From Symbiodinium sp. CCMP2592 (lineage: Eukaryota > Sar > Dinophyceae > Suessiales > Symbiodiniaceae), in NCBI GenBank assembly GCA_905221615.1, contig CAJNDT010002768.1, positions 344,094-408,093 of the forward strand: a stretch of 64,000 bases of DNA. The letters are read 5' to 3'. Made by a program: the position numbers and the translations under genes. The notes below the pieces were generated by a model. It was not told the DNA's origin, searched no databases, and was given only the letters and a program-made list of their open reading frames with translations. This document shows, one piece after another, positions 51,343 to 60,897 of the stretch. Position 1 is the first letter of the stretch. Every line of letters begins with the position of its first letter.

Positions 51343-51493
51343 GGTTGATGATATAAATCCCAGGGCTCCTTTAAAGGGATCTATAGAGTTTAGCGTTTAG
51401 GGATATAGATCCGGCATTTCCCATAATAAGGAATATACCAGAATTCCCATCGTTTAGGGTCCTTAAGTTAATGCAGGATTTATATCATCAACA
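51343..51493. mobile_element. MITE-E copy 4 with an internal insertion
   Basis: GGTTGATGATATAAATCC, then about 55 extra bases including CTCCTTTAAAGGGATCTATA and telomere-like words, then the usual E core and GGATTTATATCATCAAC. Confidence 0.85.
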
Positions 51494-52399
51494 GTATTGA
51501 ATTTGGGGCTCTAGGCTCTACCCTGAGCTACAAAAACCTACTTTTTTTGTACGATCCCTAAAAAAATTCCTTAATTACTAGGGTTTCTCATAAGAACCTA
51601 CATTTTTCTGAATGTTGGGTTTAGGTTTTAGGACTTGGGAGGCTTGGTGTAGGCGAGTTCGGGGTCCTCGAGGTTTGGGAGCTGAGGTTTTAGGGGGTGG
51701 AGCTTGCGACGAAAACAAATCTTGAGTCCGGGGCTTCGGCTTGATTGCTTGAGCTTCAGGTGGGGCTTGTGGGTTTGGGACTTAAGCATGCGTGGCTCTG
51801 GAGTTAAGGAAATTGAGACTGGGATTTTGGGCTCGGGGTCTTGGGATTGGAGCTTGGCCTTTGCGAGTTTACGGTTGCAGAGAATTGGGATGTCGGGTTT
51901 AGGCTGCTGGGCGGTGCGCAGAGGGCTTCGGAGTTGTGGATCGTTAGGGTTTGACACATTTACTTACAGAAGTTTACAGTGGTTCGTATTCGGGTGAGTG
52001 GGTCTCATCCACTTTTCTGTGAAGTTAGATTGAAAGATGAGCTACGATTTACACGGGTCGGAATACTTAGAAATGATGTCCCCTTGTAGTCTCTGATATA
52101 CTTAAAGGACTGCAGGCTTACACAATCATGGAACCATGGGTTTAGCACCTACGGCTCAAAGACTAGACCCTTAAACCGAGTATCAAATCATAACTACTCC
52201 CAATGCCTCCCTGCAATGCAGGTGGCCCTCAGAGCTCTTTGCCCGCTTTGCAGAAACCCGAGAGCATGTAAGCATAGAATGCCGGACGGTCCGAAATTTA
52301 GTTACAACGTTCCGCTACAGTCTCTATATCATAACGCGATGCGAAAGAATATGCAAAAAAACCGAATCTATTTATTCAGAACCCCTCACCTGAGCATCG

Positions 52400-52492
52400 C
52401 CAGGGGACGGCGATGAGCAACATCTCGAGAATAGTTCTGCTGAAAAAGGTCCTTGGATGCCAAGTTCGAGTGTTGGCGCACAGGGCCCCCCC
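52400..52492 (-). CDS. candidate coding exon with GTGAGG donor
   Basis: Minus frame APTLELGIQGPFQQNYSRDV then AHRRPLAMLR, reaching GCTCAG/GTGAGG. Another minus frame is also open. Confidence 0.4.
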
Positions 52493-52509
52493 TGTATCCC
52501 ATAATAATA

Positions 52510-52586
52510 GGTTTAGGGTTTAGGGTTTAGGGGTTAGGGTTTAGGGTTTAGGGTTTAGGGTTTAGGGTTTAGGGTTTAGGGTTTAG
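52510..52586. repeat. near-perfect TTTAGGG array
   Basis: About ten consecutive TTTAGGG units with one GGGG variant, the most telomere-like run in the window. It runs into the remains of MITE-C copy 2 (to 52676), whose left arm is missing. Confidence 0.95.
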
Positions 52587-52829
52587 TAAGTAGGGTTAGT
52601 AAGGTGGGTTATGGGGATTATAATGGGGTTTGTAGGGGATACTAAGTAGACTTACTAAGTCAAAAGGGCCTCCAAGTAATAATACACCCTCAGCCCTCAA
52701 CCCCATAACACACGCTAAACCCTATATCGTGCCCTCGACCCTATGTAAGCCCTGCAAACCCTATGTAAACCCCAAACCCAAAGCCCCACCTTGCCTGGGC
52801 CTTAAGCTGCATCTTACGTAACTACGATC

Positions 52830-52912
52830 TTAGGCCATAAAAATGCGAAAGTATTGTGTCCCTTGCACCCTCAGGGTGAGAGATAGCGGGCGGCTGGCAG
52901 CTCCCCGAGACA
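52830..52912 (-). CDS. candidate coding mini-exon abutting MITE-M
   Basis: Minus frame SGSCQPPAISHPEGARDT then ILSHFYGLR; starts where MITE-M copy 3 ends. Confidence 0.35.
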
Positions 52913-53203
52913 GTAACAGTCTTCTTTTGGATCTACTATTATGGTCCTCATATCTCTATATTATGAATATTATCAACTGTTACTGAGTGTGGGCAGTACC
53001 CAAAGTAGAGTTAGAGTTGTTAAAGCTTGCGGCCGAGAGGCACCAAAGTCTAAATCCGAACCCTCCATCTTTCAGGAAGAGTGCTGCCGACTTCTGAATG
53101 CTGGTAGTCCATACCCTAAGGCTCCATGTACCCATAATAGGGGTTCCTTTACGGCTTCCTTTAAGGGTTCCTTTAAGGGTATCATTCATAAGGGTTTAGG
53201 GTT

Positions 53204-53303
53204 AAGGCTCCATGTACCCATATAGTATATACTAAGGCCTTAAAGTACCTAAATGGGGACCCCTTTAAGGCCTAAGTATCTACTATAAAGGTACATGGAG
53301 CCA
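53204..53303. mobile_element. MITE-G copy 6, preceded by a partial G copy
   Basis: AGGCTCCATGTACCCATATA to GGTACATGGAGCC. A partial G arm at 53118..53140 and a CCTTTAAGGGTTCCTTTAAG linker stand before it. Confidence 0.85.
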
Positions 53304-53483
53304 CTGGGATAAGTAGCTAAGGCTGCGAGCTGCCGGCATTATAGTGGTAACATTGCAAGCCTGGCAACCCTAAACATCACCAGCTGAAGTCCAAATATTC
53401 GGCAGCGTAACTTCGGGGTGCAGAACTAGAAGACCTTCGCATTGTTCTTGAGTTCCTCATCCCTTACAACTTACACGTTGAGC

Positions 53484-53738
53484 TCATTTCTCCAAAACAA
53501 ACTTCCGAAACCGACCCGATGCAGATGTCAGATCTCGTGTGCGGAACTTGGGAGAAATGGGTCCTATAGTGTCATGGGAATAGAACAGAAGCAGCATTGA
53601 AGCGACCACGCGTAAGCATTCGTCCGCGCTGTGAAACCATGCTGTACTGCTAGCAGACAACTCTCGCATTTCTCCAAACCGCCCGGTGAAAAAATACCAG
53701 ACAAGGCGAGGCGCTTGAAAATCGCGAGAATCCTGCAT
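53484..53738 (-). CDS. candidate terminal exon, 84 codons
   Basis: Minus frame: RDFQAPRLVWYFFTGRFGEM, RELSASSTAWFHSADECL, RVVASMLLLFYSHDTIGP, ISPKFRTRDLTSASGRF, RKFVLEK, then TGA. It contains a hydrophobic segment (VVASMLLLF). One of the best open frames outside the LINE; family unknown. Confidence 0.55.
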   Translation of the reverse strand: MQDSRDFQAPRLVWYFFTGRFGEMRELSASSTAWFHSADECLRVVASMLLLFYSHDTIGPISPKFRTRDLTSASGRFRKFVLEK

Positions 53739-54004
53739 GCAATGGCTCGTCGGGCTCTAGAATCCTTCCCCTTAACCTGAAAGCCCCGCCCTGTATGATC
53801 TAAACCTCAAACCTAGAACCTGAACTCCGGATATTGGGATGTCAGCTGAGGGTTTCAACACTTCGAGTGCTTTGATGCTTCGGCACCTCGGACCACTGCA
53901 ACCAGTACAGCTGTTTTGGTAAACTGTCACGCAACTTCCACTGCATTGGAGAATCGCAGTATGTTCAGGAAGGTAGCGACTCTGGTGGCGTCAGTCACTA
54001 ACCC

Positions 54005-54106
54005 AAAGGCTCCATGTACCTTTATAGTAGATATTTAGGCCTTAAGGGGTCCCTGTATAGGTACTTTAAGGCCTGAGTATATACTATATGGGTACATGGA
54101 GCCTTA
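54005..54106. mobile_element. MITE-G copy 7, reverse orientation
   Basis: AGGCTCCATGTACCTTTATA to GGTACATGGAGCCTT with the core reversed relative to copies 1, 2 and 6. Confidence 0.85.
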
Positions 54107-54107
54107 G

Positions 54108-54222
54108 GGTAAGATGCCATGCACCAAGGCTGCTGCAGCCAACTTTTCAGGCCTGAACACTCTCGCCCCGATGCCCTCGGGAGGGGGCCGGCTGCATGGG
54201 ATCACGAGGTGTCACATACAGC
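54108..54222 (-). CDS. candidate coding exon exactly between two MITEs
   Basis: The whole 115-base gap between MITE-G copy 7 and MITE-P copy 4 carries an open minus frame: PCSRPPPEGIGARVFRPEK then LAAAALVHGIL. The plus strand is also open. Confidence 0.35.
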
Positions 54223-54330
54223 GAATCCCAGAAAGTTGGAACATGGGATTAGGAGGATTCGTGCTAGAATCCCTTATACTTTACCTTAAGGGCAGGAGGA
54301 GAATGATGTTCCAACTTTCTGGCTTCCACA
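54223..54330. mobile_element. MITE-P copy 4, reverse orientation
   Basis: AATCCCAGAAAGTTGGAACA to CCAACTTTCTGGCTTC; core reversed relative to the other four P copies. Confidence 0.85.
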
Positions 54331-54344
54331 ATATACCCCAAGTC

Positions 54345-54510
54345 CCAACTTTGAACACCCCGGGTCGAAGATTGAGAACTCATCCCGGAAGCCCCCGGAC
54401 CTCTTGAAGCGATGTAGCAGCCGAAGCATGTACCTGGCGCTGAATCTCTTGATCCAACAGATGGCCGGGAATATGAGCAGAAGAGGAGAGTTAAGTAGTG
54501 GAGTACGCAC
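54345..54510 (-). CDS. candidate coding exon with a membrane-like helix
   Basis: Minus frame LLNSPLLLIFPAICWIKRF, SARYMLRLLHRFKRSGGF, RDEFSIFDPGCSKLG. A hydrophobic segment is followed by a strongly basic stretch. Confidence 0.5.
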
Positions 54511-54686
54511 GCTGTGCCATACATCTAACGCAGGACATGCAACCGCGGGGCATGTTGTTACATCGTGCTAGCAACTCCAGCAGCACCTGTACTGCTGTTC
54601 AGGGTCAGGAGCGCATGCCCTGGAGACTCTCTATTGGTAGGTTTTGAATCTTGTATTTGCTGCTCATGGCATTGGTAATATCAGGG

Positions 54687-54688
54687 GC

Positions 54689-54725
<37 letters not shown>
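54687..54725. repeat. (TA)n microsatellite
   Basis: Two TATATATAT runs around GTATAT. Confidence 0.95.
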
Positions 54726-55014
54726 GCCAAAAATGAACATGCCAACAGGCACAAGTGCCCTACATACATTCAGCAAGACCCAAGCATGATTCACGGCTCG
54801 AGTACAGTGTCGGGTAGGTTTAGGGGACACCTTAAGCCTTCCAAACTACCGCAATAAACTCTCAAGTCCTTAAACGACCTTAAACCCCAAATTCAAAACC
54901 TTCAATCTTGAATGCAATGCCTAAAGCCTGAATCATAAATACAATGCTCTGCTCATTCATAAGCTGCTAAGCGCGATATCCTAAACCCCAACGCACCTAA
55001 GGCCCAAACCTAAT

Positions 55015-55091
55015 GAGAGTCCCAGGGACGTCACGGCAAAGCCCTGCACAAAGACGTTGATGGCGAGAAGGCCCTGCTCCCACTCCGTCAT
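55015..55091 (-). CDS. candidate coding exon just downstream of MITE-P
   Basis: Minus strand: TTCTACTATAAACTAACAG, then VMTEWEQGLLAINVFVQG and FAVTSLGLSL. The acceptor-like AG lies about a dozen bases inside from the MITE-P end. Hydrophobic, possibly a membrane segment. Confidence 0.5.
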
Positions 55092-55103
55092 GACCTGTTA
55101 GTT

Positions 55104-55220
55104 TATAGTAGAAGCCAGAAAGTTGGAACATCATTGTCCTCATTACCTTAAAGCAAAGTAGAGGTAATCCTAGCACTAATCCTCCTATAGCCATGTTCCA
55201 ACTTTCTGGCTTCTACTATA
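55104..55220. mobile_element. MITE-P copy 5, perfect arms
   Basis: TATAGTAGAAGCCAGAAAGT continuing TGGAACAT, matched exactly by the right end: 28 bases with no mismatch. Confidence 0.95.
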
Positions 55221-55231
55221 TGTGTTTGTGT

Positions 55232-55412
55232 TCCCTAAAACCCTAAACCCTAAAACCCTAAAACCCTAAACCCTAAAACCCTAAAACCCTAAACCCAAAG
55301 ACCCTAAACCCTAAAACCCTAAACCCTAAAACCCTAAAACCCTAAACCCAAAGACCCTAAACCCTTAGACCCTAAAACCCTAAAACCCTAAAACCCTAAA
55401 CCCTTAAACCCT
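55232..55412. repeat. CCCTAAA/CCCTAAAA tract
   Basis: Alternating 7- and 8-base units; a block of about 60 bases ending CCCAAAGACC is repeated in tandem. An oppositely oriented TTTAGGG tract follows at 55448..55557. Confidence 0.9.
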
Positions 55413-56019
55413 CAACTTCGGCTCCTTGCTCCCTCTGCATCAGGTGGACTTCGGGGTTTAGGCTTGAGGGCTTAGGGTTTAGGGTTTAAGGGTTGAGGGC
55501 TTAGGGTTTAGGGTTTTAGGGTTTAGGGTTTAGGGTTTAGGGTTTTAGGGTTTAGAATAGTGCTCTGTGTAGGGTGTCTGCAAAAACCGTATCAAAGCGA
55601 AGAGGATTAGGAAGCCAAAACCCACGCAGAAGCTTGTGTCGACCCTTCTTAGCACGGCTACATCACTGCCAGTCGGGGGAAAAGCTTAAGATCTCTCTTC
55701 TCGGCTCCGGTATAGATTTGAGTGCTCTGCCGGTGTTTCAAAGGGCTTACCCTGAATCCTGAACCCCCAAACCCTGACCCCCAAACCCTGAATCCCACAC
55801 CCTGAACCCCTAAACCTTAAAGCCTCAACCCCTCAACCCCCTCTACATCATAACCCTAAGGCTCGAGATGGCCGAAAAGCCTAATATGATATGGTCTTTA
55901 GGCCCAACAGCCTTAAAGTATGAGTCCTCTGAGCCTTAGGGTCAAAACCAGGAGGGTCTACCTCCGTCGCGGGGTTCCCATGGGACTAGTGCAAGAACAG
56001 CCTGGCATGATACCATTTG

Positions 56020-56130
56020 CTAGGATGCCCAGTAGCCAGGACTATAAAGGGCTCCCTTTTTGGTATTGGGTACCTTTTTAAGGAACCTAGGACTACAAAA
56101 AGGGAATAAGGGTACTACTGGGCATCCTAG
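56020..56130 (+). mobile_element. MITE-D copy 11
   Basis: CTAGGATGCCCAGTAGCC to ACTGGGCATCCTAG, flanked by TTTG on both sides. Confidence 0.95.
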
Positions 56131-56329
56131 TTTGTGGTATGTTGCCCCCAGGGTCCGAAGGGTCCTATGAGGTATCTAGAAGGGGTCTACTATGCGGATT
56201 AATTGTGGGGTATTCTAAAGGTTGAAGGGTCCAAAGGGTCCAAGTCTTCTGGGTGCTCGGGTTTAGGGTAGTAGTCATGTAGTTTCGTATGTGGGAGAGC
56301 ACATCACCATTAGGTAGTTGGACCCCTGT

Positions 56330-56490
56330 TTAAAAAAGAACTCACGCGAATCACGAACATGCCGAACACCGTGAACCCTAAACCGACAACCTTCCTTCCA
56401 AGAAACCGGATCGCGAGAGGGCATGAAGTGGTCGTAGACACAGGGCAGCACCTTGAGCTCGAGACTGCTTGCGTCTCTCTGGTCTTGCTC
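56330..56490 (-). CDS. candidate coding exon
   Basis: Minus frame RDASSLELKVLPCVYDHF, MPSRDPVSWKEGCRFRVH, GVRHVRDSREFF. A second minus frame over the same bases is hydrophobic (VVGLGFTVFGMFVI), so the register needs transcript evidence. Confidence 0.45.
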
Positions 56491-56636
56491 TGTCCCTTAC
56501 ACGAAACCTGCACCTAAACCCCAGACTCCTAAATCCCAAGCCGCCAAAAGCCGGTGAACCCGGAACCCCATCAAAACGCGCATGTCAGCCAAAATCCTTC
56601 GCTGAAGACTCTAGGGTTTAGGGTTTAGGGGTTTAG

Positions 56637-56951
56637 GGCCTGCCTTAACCCCAATTCACCTGCTTTTTAAGGACTTCTGTAAGGACAACATAATAAGGAG
56701 CCCTGAAAAGGCAGGTTACTTAGGGCCCAGGTCCCGGTTAATGTAGGAACCTGATTGACAAACCCTGGCCGTATAACCCCAAAATAATAGGATTCATGTA
56801 AGGAACCCGAATAAAGGCCCAAGGTCTCTTAATCAGGCTCCTACATTACCCTAAACCTTACCTGGACACCAAAGAACCTACCTTTTTCGGGCTCCTTTTT
56901 TGGATTCCATATATAAGTCCTTAAAAAAATACATTATTTGGGGTTAAGATA
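56637..56951. mobile_element. cluster L, Q, L
   Basis: MITE-L (about 56637..56733), MITE-Q copy 2 (56738..56847, TTAATGTAGGAACCTGATT to complement) and a reversed MITE-L (about 56867..56951) stand head to tail with almost no spacing. Confidence 0.8.
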
Positions 56952-57014
56952 GACCTTAAACTGTTAAATGGGTCTACGGAAACCATGATCAGGAGAGGTC
57001 CAGGTAGGAGAGGG

Positions 57015-57450
57015 TCCGGGTAGGACCAAAACCCTGAACCCTACACCCGGAAGCCTTAAACCCTAAACCCTAAGCCCTGAACCCTAAACCCTAAACCGTA
57101 AACCCTTAAACAGCCTAAACCCCTAAACCCGTAGACCCTAAACCCTAAACCCTTAAATCCTAAACCCTGAAATCCTAAACCCTTAAACCCTAAACCCTTA
57201 AATCCTAAACCCTTAGACCCTAAACCCTGAAATCCTAAACCCTTAGACCCTAAACCCTAAACCCTTAAACCCTTAAATCCCAAACCCTAAACCCTGAGAC
57301 CCTAAACCCTAAACCCTGAAACCCTAAACCCTTAGACCCTCAACCCTGAAACCCTAAACCCTTAGACCCCAAACCCTGAAATCCTAAACCCTAAACCCTA
57401 AACCCTGAAATCCTAAACCCTAAACCCTTCAACCCTAAACCCTTAGGGTT
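57015..57450. repeat. long CCCTAAA-type tract
   Basis: About 60 degenerate units; CCCTAAACCCTTAGACCC and CCTGAAATCCTAAACCC alternate. Confidence 0.9.
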
Positions 57451-57465
57451 CAAAGTCCTTCTCTG

Positions 57466-57531
57466 ACAGCCAAAGCCGACGGAGGCGCCAGAAGCGAACG
57501 GCAGGTGAGCGTCAAGCCTCCGCCGCTTACC
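57466..57531 (-). CDS. candidate coding mini-exon
   Basis: Minus frame KRRRLDAHLPFASGASVG then FGCQR; GC-rich between a telomere-like tract and MITE-G. Confidence 0.35.
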
Positions 57532-57535
57532 CTAA

Positions 57536-57724
57536 GGCTCCATGTACCCTTAATAGGGTTCCCTTTAAGGGTTCCTTTAAGGGTTCTATAAAGGGTATCA
57601 TAAGGGTTTAGGGTTTAGGGTTTTAGGCTCCATGTACGTTTATAGTAGATACTTGAGGCTTAAAGGGGTCCCCATTAGGTACTTTAAGGCCTAAGTATAT
57701 ACTTTCTGGGTACATGCGGAGGCT
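57536..57724. mobile_element. partial plus full MITE-G (copies 8 and 9)
   Basis: Partial G arm, CCTTTAAGGGTTCCTTTAAG linker, telomere-like words, then a full G element (57625..57724) in reverse orientation. The layout is the same as at 53118..53303 except that the full element is flipped. Confidence 0.8.
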
Positions 57725-57725
57725 C

Positions 57726-58184
57726 TACCCAAGTAAGCAAGGAATGCACCTTATAATTATAGTCGGATCCCGAAATAAGTAAGTAATGTATCTCGTAATT
57801 ATAGTAGGATCCCCAAAAAATATATGAGGATCCCCAATGTGGTTTCAGCTTAAGATATTAGCCTTATACCCAAGTAAGCAAGGAATGTATCTCGTAATTA
57901 TAGTAGGATACCAAAATATATGTGTTTTCCCCAATGTGGTGTCAGCTTAAGATATTAGCCTTATACCCAAGTAAGCAAGGAATGTATCTCGTAATTTAGT
58001 AGGATCCCCAAAAAATATATGAGGATCCCCAATGTGGTTTCAGCTTAAGATATTAGCCTTATACCCAAGTAAGCAAGGAATGTATCTCGAAATTATAGTA
58101 GGATACCAAAAAATATATGAGGATCCCCAATGTGGTTTAAGCTTCAGGTACATTCCTTGATTAAGGGATATTGAAAGGTCTGGA
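57726..58184. repeat. tandem array of about 97-bp units derived from MITE-H
   Basis: TACCCAAGTAAGCAAGGAAT begins units at about 57726, 57866, 57962 and 58060. The first unit carries an extra partial block. The array ends in a MITE-H right arm (TCCTTGATTAAGGGATATTG). Confidence 0.85.
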
Positions 58185-58353
58185 TGGTTTTGATGATTCA
58201 TAAGGTTTAGGGTTGATGGTTTATAGGGCTCTAGATCTCGAGTTTCGGTTCAGGGTGGTAAATATACCGAAAATCGTGGTATAAAGTTGGTGGATGGTTG
58301 AAGTGCAGAAGTATTTGATAAGACGTCGAATGACATGCTTGTCCGCGTAGGGG

Positions 58354-58379
58354 CGTGTGTGTCTGTGTGTGTGTGTGTT
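58354..58379. repeat. (GT)n microsatellite
   Basis: GTGTGTGTCTGTGTGTGTGT. Confidence 0.95.
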
Positions 58380-58497
58380 GCTCACAGGGTTTCTTTGAAT
58401 GTTATGGGGAGCTGCCTTCGTTTGTCCTTTCCCTAAAAGGACCGTGCGGGCATTCTATATCATATAATATACGTTGGGCTCTAAAGTAGTCGCTACA

Positions 58498-58707
58498 TGG
58501 GAGTGTCCGGAAATGGGGGACCCTAAGATAGTACCCTAAATAGTAGGATCCTTGTTGTAAGCAATCCCCAAAGAAGGTACGCATAATTTTCGGAAACTCC
58601 CATATAGCGGTTGATGATATAAATCCTGCATTACCCATAATAAGGAATATACTATAGTTCCCATAGTTTAGGGCCCTTAAGGTAATGCAGGATTTATATC
58701 ATCAACC
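58498..58707. mobile_element. MITE-F copy 6 and MITE-E copy 5 in tandem
   Basis: F: TGGGAGTGTCCGGAAATGGG to AACTCCCA (58498..58602). E: GGTTGATGATATAAATCCTG to CATCAACC (58609..58707), six bases apart. Confidence 0.9.
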
Positions 58708-58883
58708 GAAGTACTCTGGAGCCAAAGCATATACATGGAGCCTCAGGGGATGAGGTCTTCGGCCCACCCTGAGCTGTAAGCTCTGAACCCGATTCAGGGT
58801 TTAGGGTTTAGGGTTTTGGGTTTAGGGTTTTGGGTTTAGGGTTTAGGGTTTAGGGTTTGGGGTTTGGGGTTTAGGGTTTTTAA

Positions 58884-58984
58884 CCTATGGCCCATGCGTC
58901 AGTATGTTTCTGAGTTTCTAAGAACTGGCCGAGGACTGCAAGACTGAGGTTGTGCTTAACTTGTTCTGTTCGGCGTACTCTTGC
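58884..58984 (-). CDS. candidate coding exon
   Basis: Minus frame ARVRRTEQVKHNLSLAVL then GQFLETQKHTDAWAIG. It lies beside a TTTAGGG tract (58795..58878). Confidence 0.45.
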
Positions 58985-59302
58985 ATTGGATTATTGCCTC
59001 AAAGGCCTCTCCCCTAACCCCTAACCCTCCATCGCAAACCATCAAGTCCGGGTCATGCTTGCAGCTTAAGCTTCAGAGCCAACGAAGAGCCGCAACATAA
59101 GCCACCTCCACCGAGCTTACAGAAAACCCTAGGTGTCAACACAATGCATGGTAACATGGGGGCGTTAAGAATTAGAATAGGGTTTTGGGACCCATTATCC
59201 GAATCATTTTTAATAAGGAATAGTATAGGCAATTATTGACCTACTATAGATCCCTTATAGACCCCCTTGTAGACCCCTTTAAAGGAATGCTATGTTAACT
59301 TC

Positions 59303-59420
59303 TACCTGAGTGCCTTAAGAAGAGCCCAGGAAAGTCCAGAGCCGAGGGGCATGAGGATAGAAACCAAGCATCGGTGAAGAAGACCGTCCTCTGGTCGATG
59401 CGGACGTCGAAATAAGGAGT
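59303..59420 (-). CDS. candidate coding exon
   Basis: Minus frame PYFDVRIDQRTVFFTDAW, FLSSCPSALDFPGLFLRH, SGRS, then a stop. The plus frame is interrupted. Confidence 0.5.
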
Positions 59421-59684
59421 TACAGTATTATCTTAGGGTTTATAGGCTTGGGGGTTTAGGGTCTAGGTGTATTGTCTTACGGCTTACGGCCCCTGTAGAG
59501 TTAGACGATATTATTCTATAGGGGTTTAGGGGTTAGGGTTTAAGGTGTATCAATTTACAACCCCGGTAGAATTAGACTACATTGCGCTGTACCCCAAGAC
59601 CATATAGTCCAGCCATTACGGCCCCTACATGGCATGTGGTCTAGGCTCCAAGGTTTCCCTAGGAAGGCTCACTATAAAACCCTA

Positions 59685-59804
59685 CTTAAAGGATCATGGG
59701 ACTTCGTAAGTAAGGTTATAAGTAGGTTATAAATAGGATAACCCCACTTAGGGGACTTACAACCCCAATTATAACCTACTTACTAAGTCCCATGATCCTT
59801 TAAG
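59685..59804. mobile_element. MITE-A copy 14
   Basis: CTTAAAGGATCATGGGACTT to CCTTTAAG, TA on both sides. Confidence 0.9.
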
Positions 59805-59921
59805 TAAACCCTGGGTTCGAGGGCTTCGAGCTTCTGAAGCCAATGAAGATTGATTGCGCTACGCGGAGGTTTAGTTTTCGAGAGTCTTGTGGTGAAATTT
59901 GAGGCTTGCAATCCTCCTGGA

Positions 59922-60043
59922 CTTTAAGGCTTTCATGGAACTTAGTAAGTAAGGCTATAAGTACCTTAATTGGGGTTATAAGTACTTGTAAGCATAGTTA
60001 TCTTATTTATAACCCCAGTTGCTAAGTCTCATGATCTTTTAAG
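59922..60043. mobile_element. MITE-A copy 15, worn left arm
   Basis: CTTTAAGGCTTTCATGGAAC to ATGATCTTTTAAG before TA. Confidence 0.8.
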
Positions 60044-60172
60044 TAGACCCTAAACCCTAAACCCCATAGATCCCTTTAAGGAAGCCTATAGATCCCTTTA
60101 AAGAGCCCTTGAAGGATCCTTACTAAGGAACCCTGAATCCTCGGCCCTATGCCCTGCATCCTAACGGTCCAA

Positions 60173-60266
60173 GGAGCGGATGCCAAAGGGACTTCATCGT
60201 CAAGTCGTCATGGGAGTACCATTTGCTCCAGTGTGCAAGGAACCACCAGAGTAGATTCAGTCCTGT
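60173..60266 (-). CDS. candidate coding exon
   Basis: Minus frame CTGLNLLWWFLAHWSKWY then SHDDLTMKSLWHPLL; very Trp/Leu rich, possibly membrane-associated. Confidence 0.45.
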
Positions 60267-60569
60267 GCAGGGTAGTTAAGGGAATGGGGCTTAGTGTTTA
60301 GGGACATTTGGGTATTTGGGCAGATGGATTCTATTGAGGGAGGTCTTGGGTTTAGGGCTGTGGCTGCCAGAATCGCCTTACTGAGACTTCTAAACCCCGA
60401 ACTGCAAGAGACCTAGATCCAGAGTCCGTTTCTCTGCACATGCTCCGGCACACCACTTAAACACCGAAACACCGAACGAACACGGACACCAACAACTAAT
60501 AGATCATAGAAAGCCCTACACCCGAATCCCTAAAAACAAAACAAACCCAAAACCCTAGCTCCTAAACCT

Positions 60570-60735
60570 TCCCATTACACAACCCCAACTCCCCAACCAC
60601 GCAACCCGCTGAGCCCTAGAACCCATAGTCATAATCAGGTTAGCACCACTAAACCTCACGACTGCAAGAACACCACTAGGTTTAGGTTTTAGGGCTTCAA
60701 ATCCAAGCCGGTATTCCCACAGAAATCGAGGAACC
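60570..60735 (-). CDS. candidate coding exon
   Basis: Minus frame LSCCSDEVPRFLWEYRLGF, EALKPKPSGVLAVVRFSG, ANLIMTMGSRAQRVAW. The island is surrounded by degenerate telomere-like DNA. Confidence 0.4.
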
Positions 60736-60897
60736 TCATCAGAACAACAACTCAAACCCTGCACCCTAAACCCCTACCGCTTAAACCCTAAACCGCTAAA
60801 CCCTTAAATCCTGGTACACCCTAAAACCTATAAACCCTAAACCCCGAACCATAAACCCTTGAATCCTATATACACTCTGAATCCTTAAGCCCTAAAC

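Noticed and set aside
51628-51997. Opposed frames of 97 and 109 codons
   Set aside because: Both are skewed translations (Gly/Trp/Leu against Pro/Lys/Ser) of a G-rich, telomere-like degenerate region.
52216-52416. Plus-strand frame with CPLCRNPRACKH, zinc-finger-like
   Set aside because: Only three Cys and one His in a short frame; the minus strand is open in parts as well.
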